Shown: positions 24,988 through 36,248 of the stretch, piece by piece | Numbering within the stretch: the first letter of the stretch is position 1 | Layout of the letters: every line of letters begins with the position of its first letter | Assembly (NCBI GenBank): GCA_018389105.1 | Contig: JACATO010001017.1 | Span: forward strand, 131,501-195,500 | Length of the DNA: 64,000 nt | Direction: 5' to 3' | Source: Nautilus pompilius | Lineage: Eukaryota; Mollusca; Cephalopoda; Nautilida; Nautilidae | Position numbers and translations under genes: made by a program | The notes under the pieces: generated by a model | What the model was told of the DNA's origin: nothing | The model's database searches: none | What the model saw: the letters and a program-made list of their open reading frames with translations, nothing else

Positions 24988-25027
<40 letters not shown>
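24977..25027 (+). repeat. CT tract with decayed CRE core (degenerate locus)
   Basis: Reads ctgacgtaatcatc followed by about 40 bp of CT. The core is degenerate and present once, so this may be an old or truncated relative of the composite arrays. Confidence 0.75.
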
Positions 25028-25029
<2 letters not shown>

Positions 25030-25177
25030 AAAGTGCGTATGAGATCATTGCGTGAACGTTCACACCGCCTCGTGGTCAAGGTTAAGCAATTTACCAGATG
25101 CTCGCGTGCTTTTGCAGGCACCAATTCGCACTAAGCCCGTACCGGGATCGGCCGTGTGACTGATGGCTCGATCGCGA

Positions 25178-25240
25178 CGGTCCGGTGGTTAGTCCAATAG
25201 ACTGCTAACGTCGTGGGCCTGAGTTCGATTTCTGCGGGAC
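25178..25240 (+). repeat. tRNA-like SINE head
   Basis: A box A-like tggttagtcca at about 25186 and a box B-like gagttcgattt at about 25221 are 35 bases apart, in the order of a polymerase III promoter. The sequence after box B continues without a CCA-type acceptor end, and no complete cloverleaf can be drawn. This suggests a tRNA-derived SINE. Confidence 0.4.
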
Positions 25241-26240
25241 AGCCAGCCTCGACCTGGCGAAAAGTCTCCTTGAAACGTTGTTGCTCTTGTTGTTTTCTTA
25301 TCCTCTCGCTAGGGGCCCCCCCAACCCACCCACCGGCCGCCCGAGTACCCTTAGGTTCCGATCTCACGCACGCACGCACGGAGATCCCGCACTGACAGGC
25401 TGTCTCCCGGACGGACATTCCAACAGCAGGGCCGAGTCTGCGCCTTACACCGCCAGGTTTGTCCCGGGATCCTTTGCGCATCTCACGTCTTTGGCATCGT
25501 AACCCCCACTCCTCCTTTTCTAAAAACTTACTTTTAATGTAATCTACTTGAACAGACAGCGCCCCTGGAGACCAGAACCCTCTCTACCTGCCTTATAGGA
25601 AACGGGGATTGGCGTCGCACAACAGGTTCTGCGACGGTTAGCGACGTCTCTCTCGTATCAGGCTGTGGTCGACCGACGGTCACACGAGTCACTAGACCGC
25701 AAACGACCCCCCTACTTTCTCAGGTTACGGTGGCGTGGCCGTGATGAGCTCTTTTTGTGAATATCGACCCTCCACAATTACTGCGACACCTGGTGCAAAT
25801 GAACAAGGGCGGCTGTCGGCGAATTAATATCACGAACATCAGTTGTTTTTCCATAACTTAAACGGGAGTTAGTAATTACAGAATTCTGTAGGTTCTTGGA
25901 TTACCGGCATTCGTATAAATCGTATACGAATCCTCAACTCGCCCTACTTTAATACTCGGAGGAATCTAAAGCTGGCGATCGCTGAGCTGCTCCCGCCATC
26001 CGCAAAGTGACGCCAAATAAACGCAGAATTTGGCGCGGGGGGGGGGGGGGTAACCGCCCCCTCCTGATCAGAAATGAGGAGAAAACTCGTGCAGAACAAG
26101 AAATATTCCTTCGATGGCGGGTCATCGATCGCAGACCGGCTGTCTGCGGGCTGCCTTCGCAACCACGACGCGCAAGCACGCTACCCCAACTTATCCCTAA
26201 TACTAAAGAAACGATTAACTAAATAGCAGGTGCCCTCTTT

Positions 26241-26323
26241 ATATGTATGCTGTGTACGTTCGTGCTCGTGTGTATGCGTGTGTGTATATATATATATATA
26301 CGTGTGTGTTCGCGCGTGTATGC

Positions 26324-26356
<33 letters not shown>

Positions 26357-26604
26357 CGTGTGTGCGCGCGCGTGTATGGGTGTGTGTATATATGTATACG
26401 TGTGTGTGCTCGCGTGTATGCGTGTGTGTATATATATATATATACGTATGTGTGCGCGCGTGTATGCGTGTGTGTATATATATATATACGTATGTGTGCG
26501 CGCGTGTATGCGTGTGTGTATATATATATACGTGTGTGTGCGCGCGTGTATGGGTGTGTGTATATATATATATACGTGTGTGTGCGTGCTTGCGTTCGTG
26601 CGTA
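26241..26604. repeat. alternating purine-pyrimidine minisatellite
   Basis: Seven repeats of about 42-56 bp, each with (TA)n, then acgtgtgtg, then cgcgcgtgtatgcg and gtgtgtg blocks. The acgtg/acgta markers lie at 26300, 26356, 26398, 26444, 26488, 26530 and 26574. Nearly every step alternates purine and pyrimidine. Stop codons (pyrimidine-purine-purine) cannot occur in such DNA, which is why all frames on both strands are open for 120-147 codons here. None of those is a gene. Such sequence is prone to Z-DNA or cruciform formation. Confidence 0.95.
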
Positions 26605-28151
26605 AGGGAACAAATTCTAGCCATCGTTTTACATTTATTCGACTTAATTAAGAAATCATATAAAATTTAATCAATTGATGCGAAAATTTTAGAAATTCTA
26701 GCAGATGCCATTTAGATAACGGTACAGCAAATGTATCAATCGATTAAGAGTTTGATTTCCTTACGTTATTTATTTGTCGTTCAGTTTTGTCCTTTGTTCG
26801 CGAAAGAGACAGCTTAATGGCTGGAATAGGTTCCTTTTCTCATTGATTGTTTTGCATCTATTTACTTTTCTCAATTTCTAAAGCGAAGACAAAATTATTA
26901 TTTTTTTTTAAAAAAAAGAGAGAGAGAGAGAGAGAGATCTGTCATTAGAATCCACAGGAAATTAAGGCTGGCAACCGATAGCTTTGCGTACCACTGGCTT
27001 TTGCACGCAACGTAATTCTTTTTTTAAATCTCTTTTATGTTCCTCTTATTTGCATCTTCTCCTACAAGTCATATAAGGGTTTCTCCTTTTCGTTTTTAAT
27101 AAATATATCTGAACGAACGCCAGCGGTTTTTCGAATGCTCTAAAGAGAAATATTAGCTAAGTCTTTATGTAAGCTGGATTTTAGCCCCCCCTTTTTTATC
27201 TTAGAAGAATTTTCTTTACTTCTAAAAGACAAAATTCCGGCCCGCTATTGCGTGGTTTGCCGATTTCGGCAAGGGAAGCAACTCCCTTAGACCAGCACAT
27301 CGACTTTGGCCGTAAATGCTTTAGCTGAACTCTTTATATTTTTAGATGTGGGAGGAAACTTCGCGAAACCACCCCTAAACGGTATGCTGAGCCGAGCCGG
27401 CGGTATCAACCGGGATTTAAACTTGGGCCCTATTCTACCATGCCGTCCTAATCCCGACTTTAATCTATCAGAGTATCGTGTAAAGTCCATCTTTGTCCGG
27501 AAAAATATGCTTTTTACTTATATTTCTTGGAATGGTAAATGAAATATCATATCCAGTGTACACTGTTAAACAATCCATTGTTTGCCAAGATGTGCCATCT
27601 ATCTTACGTTTCCTTTAAATAGTGGACGATAAATCAGAGCGTCAAAACGTTATTAGGCTAATTAGTCCTAATTCATTCTGACATTTTAACGAGACAAATC
27701 TATCAAGGTATAGAGAAAACACCAACTTTGCTGCTGTCTTGACGTCATTGTACAGTTTCTGGAGAACAGACTATGACGCAGTTTGTGAACGTCACGGAAG
27801 TTGGAACCTCTTTAATCCCGTATAATTCGCTTGGACGGAAGGTGGAAATAAATAAAATCGGTGTTTACAACTCAGAGCACCACGGTTATTGGTAATTAAA
27901 TTACTTACATTTTTAGACGAATAGGTTGCGAAACTACCGCCGTCAGCAATGAGGAAAGTATTGATGATGAAGCAGCTGCCATATGTCTGTCTAAATTCCT
28001 TTGTTTAAATTCAAATCTCCAGCGTTCGCAAAACGATTCGGTTCCCCTAATACATTAAACTTCCTGCTAATCACATCGAAGTTACTGGTACTGGTATCTC
28101 GAAAAATTTCCCAAACGAGTTTTCTTTTTTAAAAAGAACTTCTTCGAGAGT
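26605..28151. other. 1.5 kb AT-rich spacer, no gene
   Basis: A GA tract at about 26917-26936, AT-rich sequence, and one dispersed repeat copy at 27339-27430. No splice-bounded open segment was found. Confidence 0.55.
27339..27430 (+). repeat. dispersed 'ggaggaaac' repeat, copy 3
   Basis: Starts atttttagatgtgggagg and ends accgggatttaaacttggg. The first 20 bases match the copy at 33553-33679 (opposite strand) exactly. The middle has a deletion relative to copies 1 and 4. Confidence 0.65.
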
Positions 28152-28175
28152 CCACACACACACACACACACACAC

Positions 28176-28226
<51 letters not shown>
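28152..28226. repeat. (CA)n microsatellite
   Basis: About 75 bp of CA repeats with one interruption near 28176. Confidence 0.97.
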
Positions 28227-28227
<1 letters not shown>

Positions 28228-31200
28228 ATGTAAATTCGAAAAATTGTCAAATGCATATAAAAATATTTAAATAAACTTGTTTGTATCGATCTTCTTGAAC
28301 CCGCCATTGGTAAGGCAGTGGCTTGAGAATGTACGCAAACGCCATACCTAGCTGTACAATTCCGACTTGCAGCCGAACGCATTTTAGCTATGACGTACAG
28401 GGCACTGCTTCTGGTTTTCTAGACAGGAGAGCTGGCGGAAGTTAAGATTTACCGGAATTTCCTTGTTTGAAATATTGTGAGAGGGCTTTGATGTTTGGTA
28501 ACCGCTTGACGGCGTACGAAAGAACAAAAGAATGAACTTTCATCGCAGAGCTGTATGCTAAGCTTACGAGTGGTGCATCCACGACTCCTTCAACTTCCGC
28601 CTTGCCGCCATCTTCCGTGTCACGGTGTCCGGCCTTATTTGGCGACGCTTACGCTCTCCGGTCCCCTTTTTTTCGGGAGTCGTGTGACTCGGAACCGCTT
28701 CGGCCCGCGCCTCGTTGACGTGGGCTCAGTTCCAGAGTTTTATGAACTGCTGGAAAAAGAAGGAGAGGATGTAGGAATTCCCGTGAAGAGGGAGACCCGG
28801 CTTCGGTGGCTGGAGCAGTCTCTCAACTCTGGCGCAGGTCGAGATAGGAGGGGGGGGCAAAAACGACCGTTCAACAATCGACAGCTATTGATTAAAAAGG
28901 GGGTTTAAAAAAAAAATAGCCGTTTCGGTATGGCCTGGTGAGGCGAGACAGCCCCCTTTCTACATCCTCCTTGCTGCTGTACGATTCCAATCGGTCGGAG
29001 AAGCCGTATTTTTTTTCTCCTTATTTTTGTGTCTCGATTCTTTGACAAAATTCCTGTCCTCCCCCATTCTTATTTCTGTCTTTGTTGTTGTTTTTTCTGT
29101 CTCCCCCCTACCGAGTTTTTCTTTACAATACTGCCCCCTAAACGCTCCAAATAGGCCTCTCAGGGCGATAAAGGAAGGGTTCGCGTGGAAAGAATCTCAT
29201 TTAAAAGAAAGAAAAAAAAAATGCATCATGAAACTGGGTCGAAAAGCAGTTAACAACCAGAGAAAACCGCCGTCAACCGACCGCAAACCCGTGGCCGGTC
29301 TGCAATGATTGCCTAAGCGACCTCAGATTCCGCGGTCAACCAAATATCGCCCCATCGCTTAGCCCCTACAACGTTCACCTCTTCCCTCTTCCATTGTACT
29401 TTTTGGAGAGAGAGAGAGAGAGATCTTTCGATTTCTCGGTTTTTCGTTTATCAGAAAGTAAACTGCTGCTTTCTTCTCTGGGCTCGACTGGGGAGCCTTC
29501 CACGTACACGTCTCGAATTAACTCGGAATTACCAAGTAAAATTTGAGGGTAGTAAATCTCAGGTTAAGCTTAAACCGCGCGAGGTCGGGAGAGGGGTGGG
29601 TGGACCCCGTCGCCTGGCAACTCGAGAGGAAACGTGTACCTCGATGGGCCAGCCTCCGTAGCCTGAAACAACTTTCCGTAGTTACCAGGGTTGGCAGCAG
29701 GCAGAAGAGTGCGGACGGAGTAGGCTTTTGACTAGAACGATAACCGGACGATGAGAAAGCACCCTAAGTTTAAGGAAAACTCTACATATATGTATATTTG
29801 GTCGAATTTTTTATGGCCAGCCTTGGATGCCCACTTTCGTTGTAAACGCATGAGGTTAAATTCAGCTTACCGACCCATTGGCGATTGTCGCGAATGGGCA
29901 ATTTGATGTGGCGTTTCTCAGTCTCTCCGAGAAAACATCCATCACGTCGACGACGAATACCGAGCTCGCGGACGGCAGTCGTAATTATGCAATCAAATTA
30001 CGCTTTTCGGTCTTTTTGTTAAAACGCTTAAAACTCTTGTGTTGTTGGTCTCCATGGCGCTTCGTCGGCCCGAGTGGGGGAGTTGCTGTCGCGCGGGGCA
30101 GATTAGAAGAGGCGGCGAGTGTGAGCCGAGTTAGAAACGCAGATCGACTTCGAGACGCCTTCGACGGCGGCGTTAACCAGGGAACGGCGACGGAGTTACG
30201 TACTAACCTGGATGTATTTAGCAGCACCCAGCCATTTAGATATTTCTAATTTAAAAAGAGGGAAAAAAAAAAAAAATTAAGTCATCCAGGGAAAAGAATC
30301 AGCTTTAATACGTTCTTTTTTGTAAACTTAGAATTTAATTTAGATCTAAACGTTGTCGACTGCGAGCCATAGTCGGAAGTAATCTTTAAAAAAATCCACT
30401 GAGAATCACCAGAAAGGTACGACAAGCCGGACCCGGTCGAGACCGGGACTCGAACTCGCGTCGCTTCCCGATCTCGGTTAAAAGCGAACGGAAGAAGTTT
30501 TAGGCCTTAAAGAGTTTAAACCGACATAACAAAGTTTGACAACACCCAGTTAAACCGTTCACACGGTTATCATATCATAAACGATCTCTTCACATTTGTC
30601 GACGCCTCGCAGTCTAATAGGAAACTCTAAGCTCTGCAGGGACACTGATCGATGCAACAGCGACGAAGAGAGGGCGCTGCCGACTTATGACGTACCATCG
30701 CGGCCACGAGGGAAGAGAGGTTCCGCATTCGCTAGCTTCAACATAAAAAAACAACAACAACAAAAATTTGCAAAACCAAACAAACCGACTTTAAAGGGAA
30801 TAAATGTAAGTTCATTTATCAGAGAAAAGACCGCTGTCGGATTTCTATGAGGGTTTCTCCATAAAGTGAACAGTGTAATTAACAAGAAAAGTCTTTATTC
30901 TGCGAGTAACACATGGGAGCCCATTAGAGACAAAATAAAAGGTAAATCGTTAATCAGAAGAAGGGGTGGATAAAGGGGAGATGATATATAAAATATTTTT
31001 CTAGTCTTTTGACCCTAACGGGTTTCGGGCATTGATTCTGATACCGCCGTCCCGTAGATGTACGTTTCCATGGTTTCATTGGCTGAAGGCACCGCCGCGG
31101 GCTCGGACGGTAAAGGAGCGAAGAGGGGCCAACCTTGTATGAACAGCCATTTCGATTAACTCGCGGCGCTAATCCAGTTTTTCTGACCGGGTTCGCACAA

Positions 31201-31723
31201 AACCTTCTCGATCCGAGCGAGCAGGTTCCCGTAGCTATAGTAGACCGTCTGAAACATACATAGAAAGGCCGCCGCGTTTAGTCGGAGAGATGTTGTTTTC
31301 TTTACTCTCGTGGTCTATATTAAGTGCGGAAGCCGCACAATGAACCCGATCGACTCTGGGTCCCGTCAGTTTGGCCAAATCAATGACGGCGCGTGATTTA
31401 TATTGCAAAAAAAAAAAAAAAAAAAATACCCAAGTCTCTTTTTTTTGTGTGTTGTAAATAGTCGTCAGTCGGGATCAGGCAGCGCGTTAACTGAGAAATC
31501 GAGTTTCTGCTAGAATAAATCGTTTGGAAATCTTCCGTCATGCAGAAACTGCTCGAAAACCACGAAGCTGCCAAGATTAACACAGCAAAACCTGCGATTT
31601 GGCACAGTGAACAAATGATGTGGTTCCCTTCCTTTAATTTGGTGTTAGAATTCTGGTTTCGGTACGAGCGCATCTAGCTCACGAGCAAATTCTGCTGGAT
31701 GACGCTGGATGGAAATCTGCCCA
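28227..31723. other. 3.5 kb, no confident gene
   Basis: Contains GA tract 29408-29422, A-runs near 30261 and 31406, and a CpG-rich segment 29880-30230 that is open on both strands. A minus-strand ATG frame (29871-29942, MDVFSERLRNATSNCPFATI onward) ends at a gtaagc donor and could be a first coding exon, listed as a finding. An isolated gaccgggactcgaac motif near 30439 resembles the end of the dispersed repeat or a reversed tRNA box B. Confidence 0.4.
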
Positions 31724-33145
31724 TCTTCATTAAACCGGAAACTGAACATAGACTGTACACGAGGAGTCTGTCCCTTCTCATTACACCGGAAACTGAACAG
31801 CGACTTACACGAGGAGTCTGTCCCTTCTTATTACACCGGACGTTGAACAGCGACTGTACATGAGGAGTCTGTCCCTTCTCATTACACCGGACACTGAACA
31901 GTCACTGTACATGAGGAGTCTGTCCCTTCTTATTACACCGGACGGTGAACAGCGACTGTACATGAGGAGTCTGTCCCTTCTCATTACACCGGACACTGAA
32001 CAGTCACTGTACATGAGGAGTCTGTCCCTTCTCAATACACCGGACACTGAACAGTCACTGTACATGAGGAGTCTGTCCCTTATCAATACACCGGACGTTG
32101 AACAGCGACTGTACATGAGGAGTCTGTCCCTTCTCATTACACCGGACACTGAACAGTCACTGTACATGAGGAGTCTGTCCCTTCTCATTACACCGGACAC
32201 TGAACAGTCACTGTACATGAGGAGTCTGTCCCTTCTTATTACACCGGACGTTGAACAGCGACTGTACATGAGGAGTCTGTCCCTTCTCATTACACCGGAC
32301 ACTGAACAGTCACTGTACATGAGGAGTCTGTCCCTTATCAATACACCGGACACTGAACAGTCACTGTACATGAGGAGTCTGTCCCTTATCAATACACCGG
32401 ACGTTGAACAGCGACTGTACATGAGGAGTCTGTCCCTTCTCATTACACCGGACACTGAACAGTCACTGTACATGAGGAGTCTGTCCCTTCTCATTACACC
32501 GGACACTGAACAGTCACTGTACATGAGGAGTCTGTCCCTTCTCATTACACCGGACGTTGAACAGCGACTGTACATGAGGAGTCTGTCCCTTATCATACAC
32601 CGGACACTGAACAGTCACTGTACATGAGGAGTCTGTCCCTTATCAATACACCGGACACTGAACAGTCACTGTACATAGGAGTCTGTCCCTTCTCATTACA
32701 CTGGACACTGAACAGCGACTTACACGAGGAGTCTGTCCCTTCTCATTACACCGGACACTGAACAGTCACTGTACACGAGGAGTCTGTCCCTTCTCATTAC
32801 ACCGGACACTGAACAGTCACTGTACATCAGGAGTCTGTCCCTTCTCATTACACCGGACACTGAACAGTCACTGTACATCAGGAGTCTGTCCCTTCTCATT
32901 ACACCGGACACTGAACAGTCACTGTACACGAGGAGTCTGTCCCTTCTCATTACACCGGACACTGAACAGTCACTGTACATCAGGAGTCTGTCCCTTCTCA
33001 TTACACCGGACACTGAACAGTCACTGTACATCAGGAGTCTGTCCCTTCTCATTACACGGGACACTGAACAGTCACTGTACATCAGGAGTCTGTCCCTTCT
33101 CATTTAACCGGACACTGAACAACGATTCTACAAGAGGACTGTATC
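31724..33145. repeat. 51-bp minisatellite with higher-order structure
   Basis: About 27 tandem copies of a 51-bp unit, with degenerate copies at both ends. Units start exactly every 51 bases from 31860 to 32574. The unit length is a multiple of three and has no stop in one frame on each strand, so it gives 255- and 263-codon frames, the plus one repeating MRSLSLLITPDTEQSLY. Differences between units change residues freely (D-T-E-Q-S to D-V-E-Q-R, L-L-I-T to L-I-N-T), indels break the frame near 32590 and 32676, and there is no start context or splice signal. I read this as non-coding. A variant with gaacagcgac recurs every 153 bp, with a 306-bp superperiod. From about 32722 the units are of a second, more uniform type. 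Confidence 0.95.
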
Positions 33146-34702
33146 TGCAGAAACATTAAAAAAATCGACAAAACACTTCAAACATAGAGAACGACACGTG
33201 TTTTACTTGATATCAATTTATACATGTGCTCAGATATATTCCAACGTATTGTGTTCTTAGAAGTGGGTTGTAGGTGTTTTCAAAATTGAGATGATAAGAA
33301 AACAAAACTTAGGTAGTTGAATTAGATGCTACAGTTTCGTTCTCCGAGGGATCGATCTGTTATTTCTGTTGGTGATTTAAAATTTTAGAAGCGTTATAAC
33401 ACTCTCCAAGCAGTGCCAACCGTAAGTACTTTGGATAGCGCTCGAGCAGCGATCGGTGTATCTCCGAGCAACGTCATCCGTTTGTTCTATTGCAGTTTTC
33501 AGCTCTAGTTTATTTCTTTAAGGTGCCAAGAGAGATACAAAGCTATGTCAACATTTGAATCCCGGTCAAGAACGGTTGGGTTTAGTGCATTTCCTTTGCG
33601 CAGCTTCCAGATCTTCTCCACCAGCCGGCCGAGTGGGGTTTCTCTGAGCACTACAGTTTCCTCCCACATCTAAAAATGATGAATTCCAATGGTGACTTTC
33701 GCTCGTGGTCTCCCACCCTAAGAAGTGACAAAGCGAATTCCTCCAGTGTGTAAAGACCCGATCTCGCAACCAAGACGGGGACCGGAAGACATTCGAAATA
33801 CGGAGGGAAACCATGGACGTCACTAACTTCTTGCGATGTCATTTCGTGACTTCAGTAGCTGTGGCGTCACCTTAATGTCGACCGCACTGAATTACGACCT
33901 TATGACGGTTTGCCACGACGGGAGACAAACGGCGCCATTGCCTGAAAGAAACCCAGCAGCAGTTTTGTGGCTTACTTGAGCTGTTGAGTTTTTTTTTTGT
34001 GACTCGCAGATCAAATTATCCAATGAAACTGCCTTTCAAAACCATGGCATGGGTTTATGACAGCTGACATTGAGCGTCACGCAATGAATGTTACAAACCA
34101 TTTTATTGGTCGCACCTCGACGAGAGTTCAAGAAGTCTCTCCCTTCCTGCCAACAACCGTGTCCAGGTAACCAAAGCTAATGGCTCCATACCCCCCCGTT
34201 TTTAACTTCATTGACTTCTAAGATGGCATTAAAACATTGCTTTTTGGACAGGAAATGGAAGAGAAGCAATTTATTTTACTCTTATGCATTTCCGCCTGAT
34301 ATTTCTTTGAAGATTGTCAATTTACGCGATTACCCTTTTTATTCTCTTCTTTTAAGTAAAGGAGTGGGGAGGGGCGACAACGGAAGCAAAAGGCAATATT
34401 CGGGCTGGCATCCAACCCGCATCGTCCGCACTGCAGTTCAGCTCGATTCTATGACGTACACGGAATCAGGTAATAAACGAAGCTATAAAAAAAATTCGCA
34501 ATAACTGAAAAATCCAATTGTTAACAGACAACAAAAAATATATATATTTACTGTTAGCATTGTTCCGTATTTCAGAGATTATCACGGCAATGGTGAGTGC
34601 GCAGGCGCGTTGTTATCGTCTGCCAGCCATTAGGCGGTGAAAGTCGGCGTTTGCTTACTACTGTTCAGCGGCTATACGTGTGAGTGAGTTAAGAAGAAAA
34701 AA
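33146..34702. other. 1.6 kb, no gene; one dispersed repeat copy
   Basis: No convincing exon. A 17-nt segment near 34576-34592 lies between a tttcag acceptor and a gtgagt donor, but it is too short to judge. The minus frames at 33566-33842 come from the dispersed repeat copy. Confidence 0.5.
33553..33679 (-). repeat. dispersed 'ggaggaaac' repeat, copy 4 (most complete)
   Basis: Read on the minus strand it gives tttttagatgtgggaggaaa, then gtgctcagagaaacccc, ctcggccggctggtgg and finally accgggattcaaatg. It is the longest copy and contains every block seen in the others. The blocks resemble a sequence often seen in animal interspersed repeats (ggaggaaaccggagtacc ... ccgggattcgaac). Confidence 0.7.
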
Positions 34703-35278
34703 TGAGAGAGAGAGGGAGACATGACGTCAGTACAGAGAGAGGGAGATGACGAAAGTACAGAGAGATGACGTCATGACGTCAGTACATAGACAGATACATG
34801 ACGTCAGTACAAAGAGAGATAACGTCAGTACATAGAGAGACATGACGTCAGTACATAGACAGAGTCATGACGTCAGTACAAAGAGAGAGAGAGATGACGA
34901 AAGTACAGAGAGATGACGTCAGTACATAGACAGAGAGAGACATGACGTCAGTACAAAGAGAGATAACGTCAGTACAGAGAGGGAGATGACGAAAGTACAG
35001 AGAGATGACGTCATCAGTCAGTACAGAGAGAGGGAGATGACGAAAGTACAGAGAGATGACGTCATCAGTCAGTACATAGACAGAGACATGACGTCAGTAC
35101 AAAGAGAGAGATGACGAAAGTACAGAGAGATGACGTCACTACATAGACAGAGAGAGACATGACGTCAGTACAAAGAGAGGGAGATGAGGAAAGTACAGAG
35201 AGACATGACGTCAGTACAAAGAGAGGGAGATGATGAAAGCACAGAGAGAGATGACGTCAGTACATAGAGAGAGAGAGT
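34703..35278 (-). repeat. CRE-core minisatellite, locus 4 (GA on plus)
   Basis: About 575 bp of GA-rich units with tgacgtcagtac cores, mixed with units that carry tgacgaaagtac instead. The alternation of intact and 'gaaag' cores suggests a two-unit type array. Some units read acatagacagag after the core. The orientation is opposite to loci 1-3. Confidence 0.95.
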
Positions 35279-36217
35279 AGCAGACCGTTTCGTTATCTGG
35301 GTTTTGTGTAACACTCGATGAAAGACGAGAAAGTGAGAAAAGAAAAATAACAACAAAATCGTGATGGTGACGAGCTGCTTTGACATCACTGGCAGCCGCA
35401 TCGCTCCGTTTATAATGAATAATTTCGTTTCCGAACCGAGCAGCACAGCTTATTTGCCCGTTGCGATTAACCTTTTTTTTTTTAATTAGCGAAACGTTCG
35501 GCGCTGTCCAACCCAACGAGCAGACGACAAGAGAGAGAGAGCGAGAGAGAGGGATGGGGGGAGATCTCTTCACGTGACGAACGCTTAATTTGTTTGCATC
35601 GATCAGTAGCCGGCTCAAACCGCTCACCATTAATTCAGCGTAGCGAGAAATAAACCGAGAAAATTGGTCGTTGCTATAGCGAGAGATAATCATACGATGA
35701 TTATTCCAAAAGGGGGCAGAATAAACGCCAAGGTCTTTGCTTTTCTTATCCGCGCACGGCCATTACCGCAGACTCAGATACTGAAGTACCCTGATCCCGG
35801 GGCGGGATCCACGTGTAGACCTAGAAGAGACTTTCGCCGTCAGTTATCTCGGAAATGCTCGCGGCTCAGAAGCGTAGCGAGACCGTCTCGGGCGCCCCCT
35901 TCTGGAGGCGGAAAGAGAAGAGTAGTAACTCGATGACTTTACCCCCTCCCCACCTTTTTTCATAACTAAATAAAAGACGAAAGTAAAAAAAAAAAAAAAC
36001 AACAACAACAAAGAACAAGGAAAGGGGAGACTTACTCCTACCTCGTAATTTCACTTCAAAGCAGACTCCAGTACAGGTGTAACAATTGCAAAGGTAACTT
36101 TACTATTCTATTTTTTTTTTTTTTTTTACGCTGGCGGTAAAAGACCGAGAGGAAGAAAAAAAAGAAAACAACAGGGAGTTAACGGGACCGCTATTCGCCG
36201 AGGCTGTCCGGTAGGGG

Positions 36218-36248
<31 letters not shown>

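Noticed and set aside
25178..25240. Functional tRNA gene
   Set aside because: Box A and box B are present but acceptor and anticodon stems do not form a cloverleaf. A SINE head is more likely.
26181..26670. Five frames of 120-147 codons on both strands
   Set aside because: Alternating purine-pyrimidine DNA cannot contain stop codons, so open frames are automatic.
31805..32627. Repeat protein of 17-residue units on either strand
   Set aside because: The unit length is a multiple of three, changes between units are not conservative, indels break the frame and there is no start or splice context.
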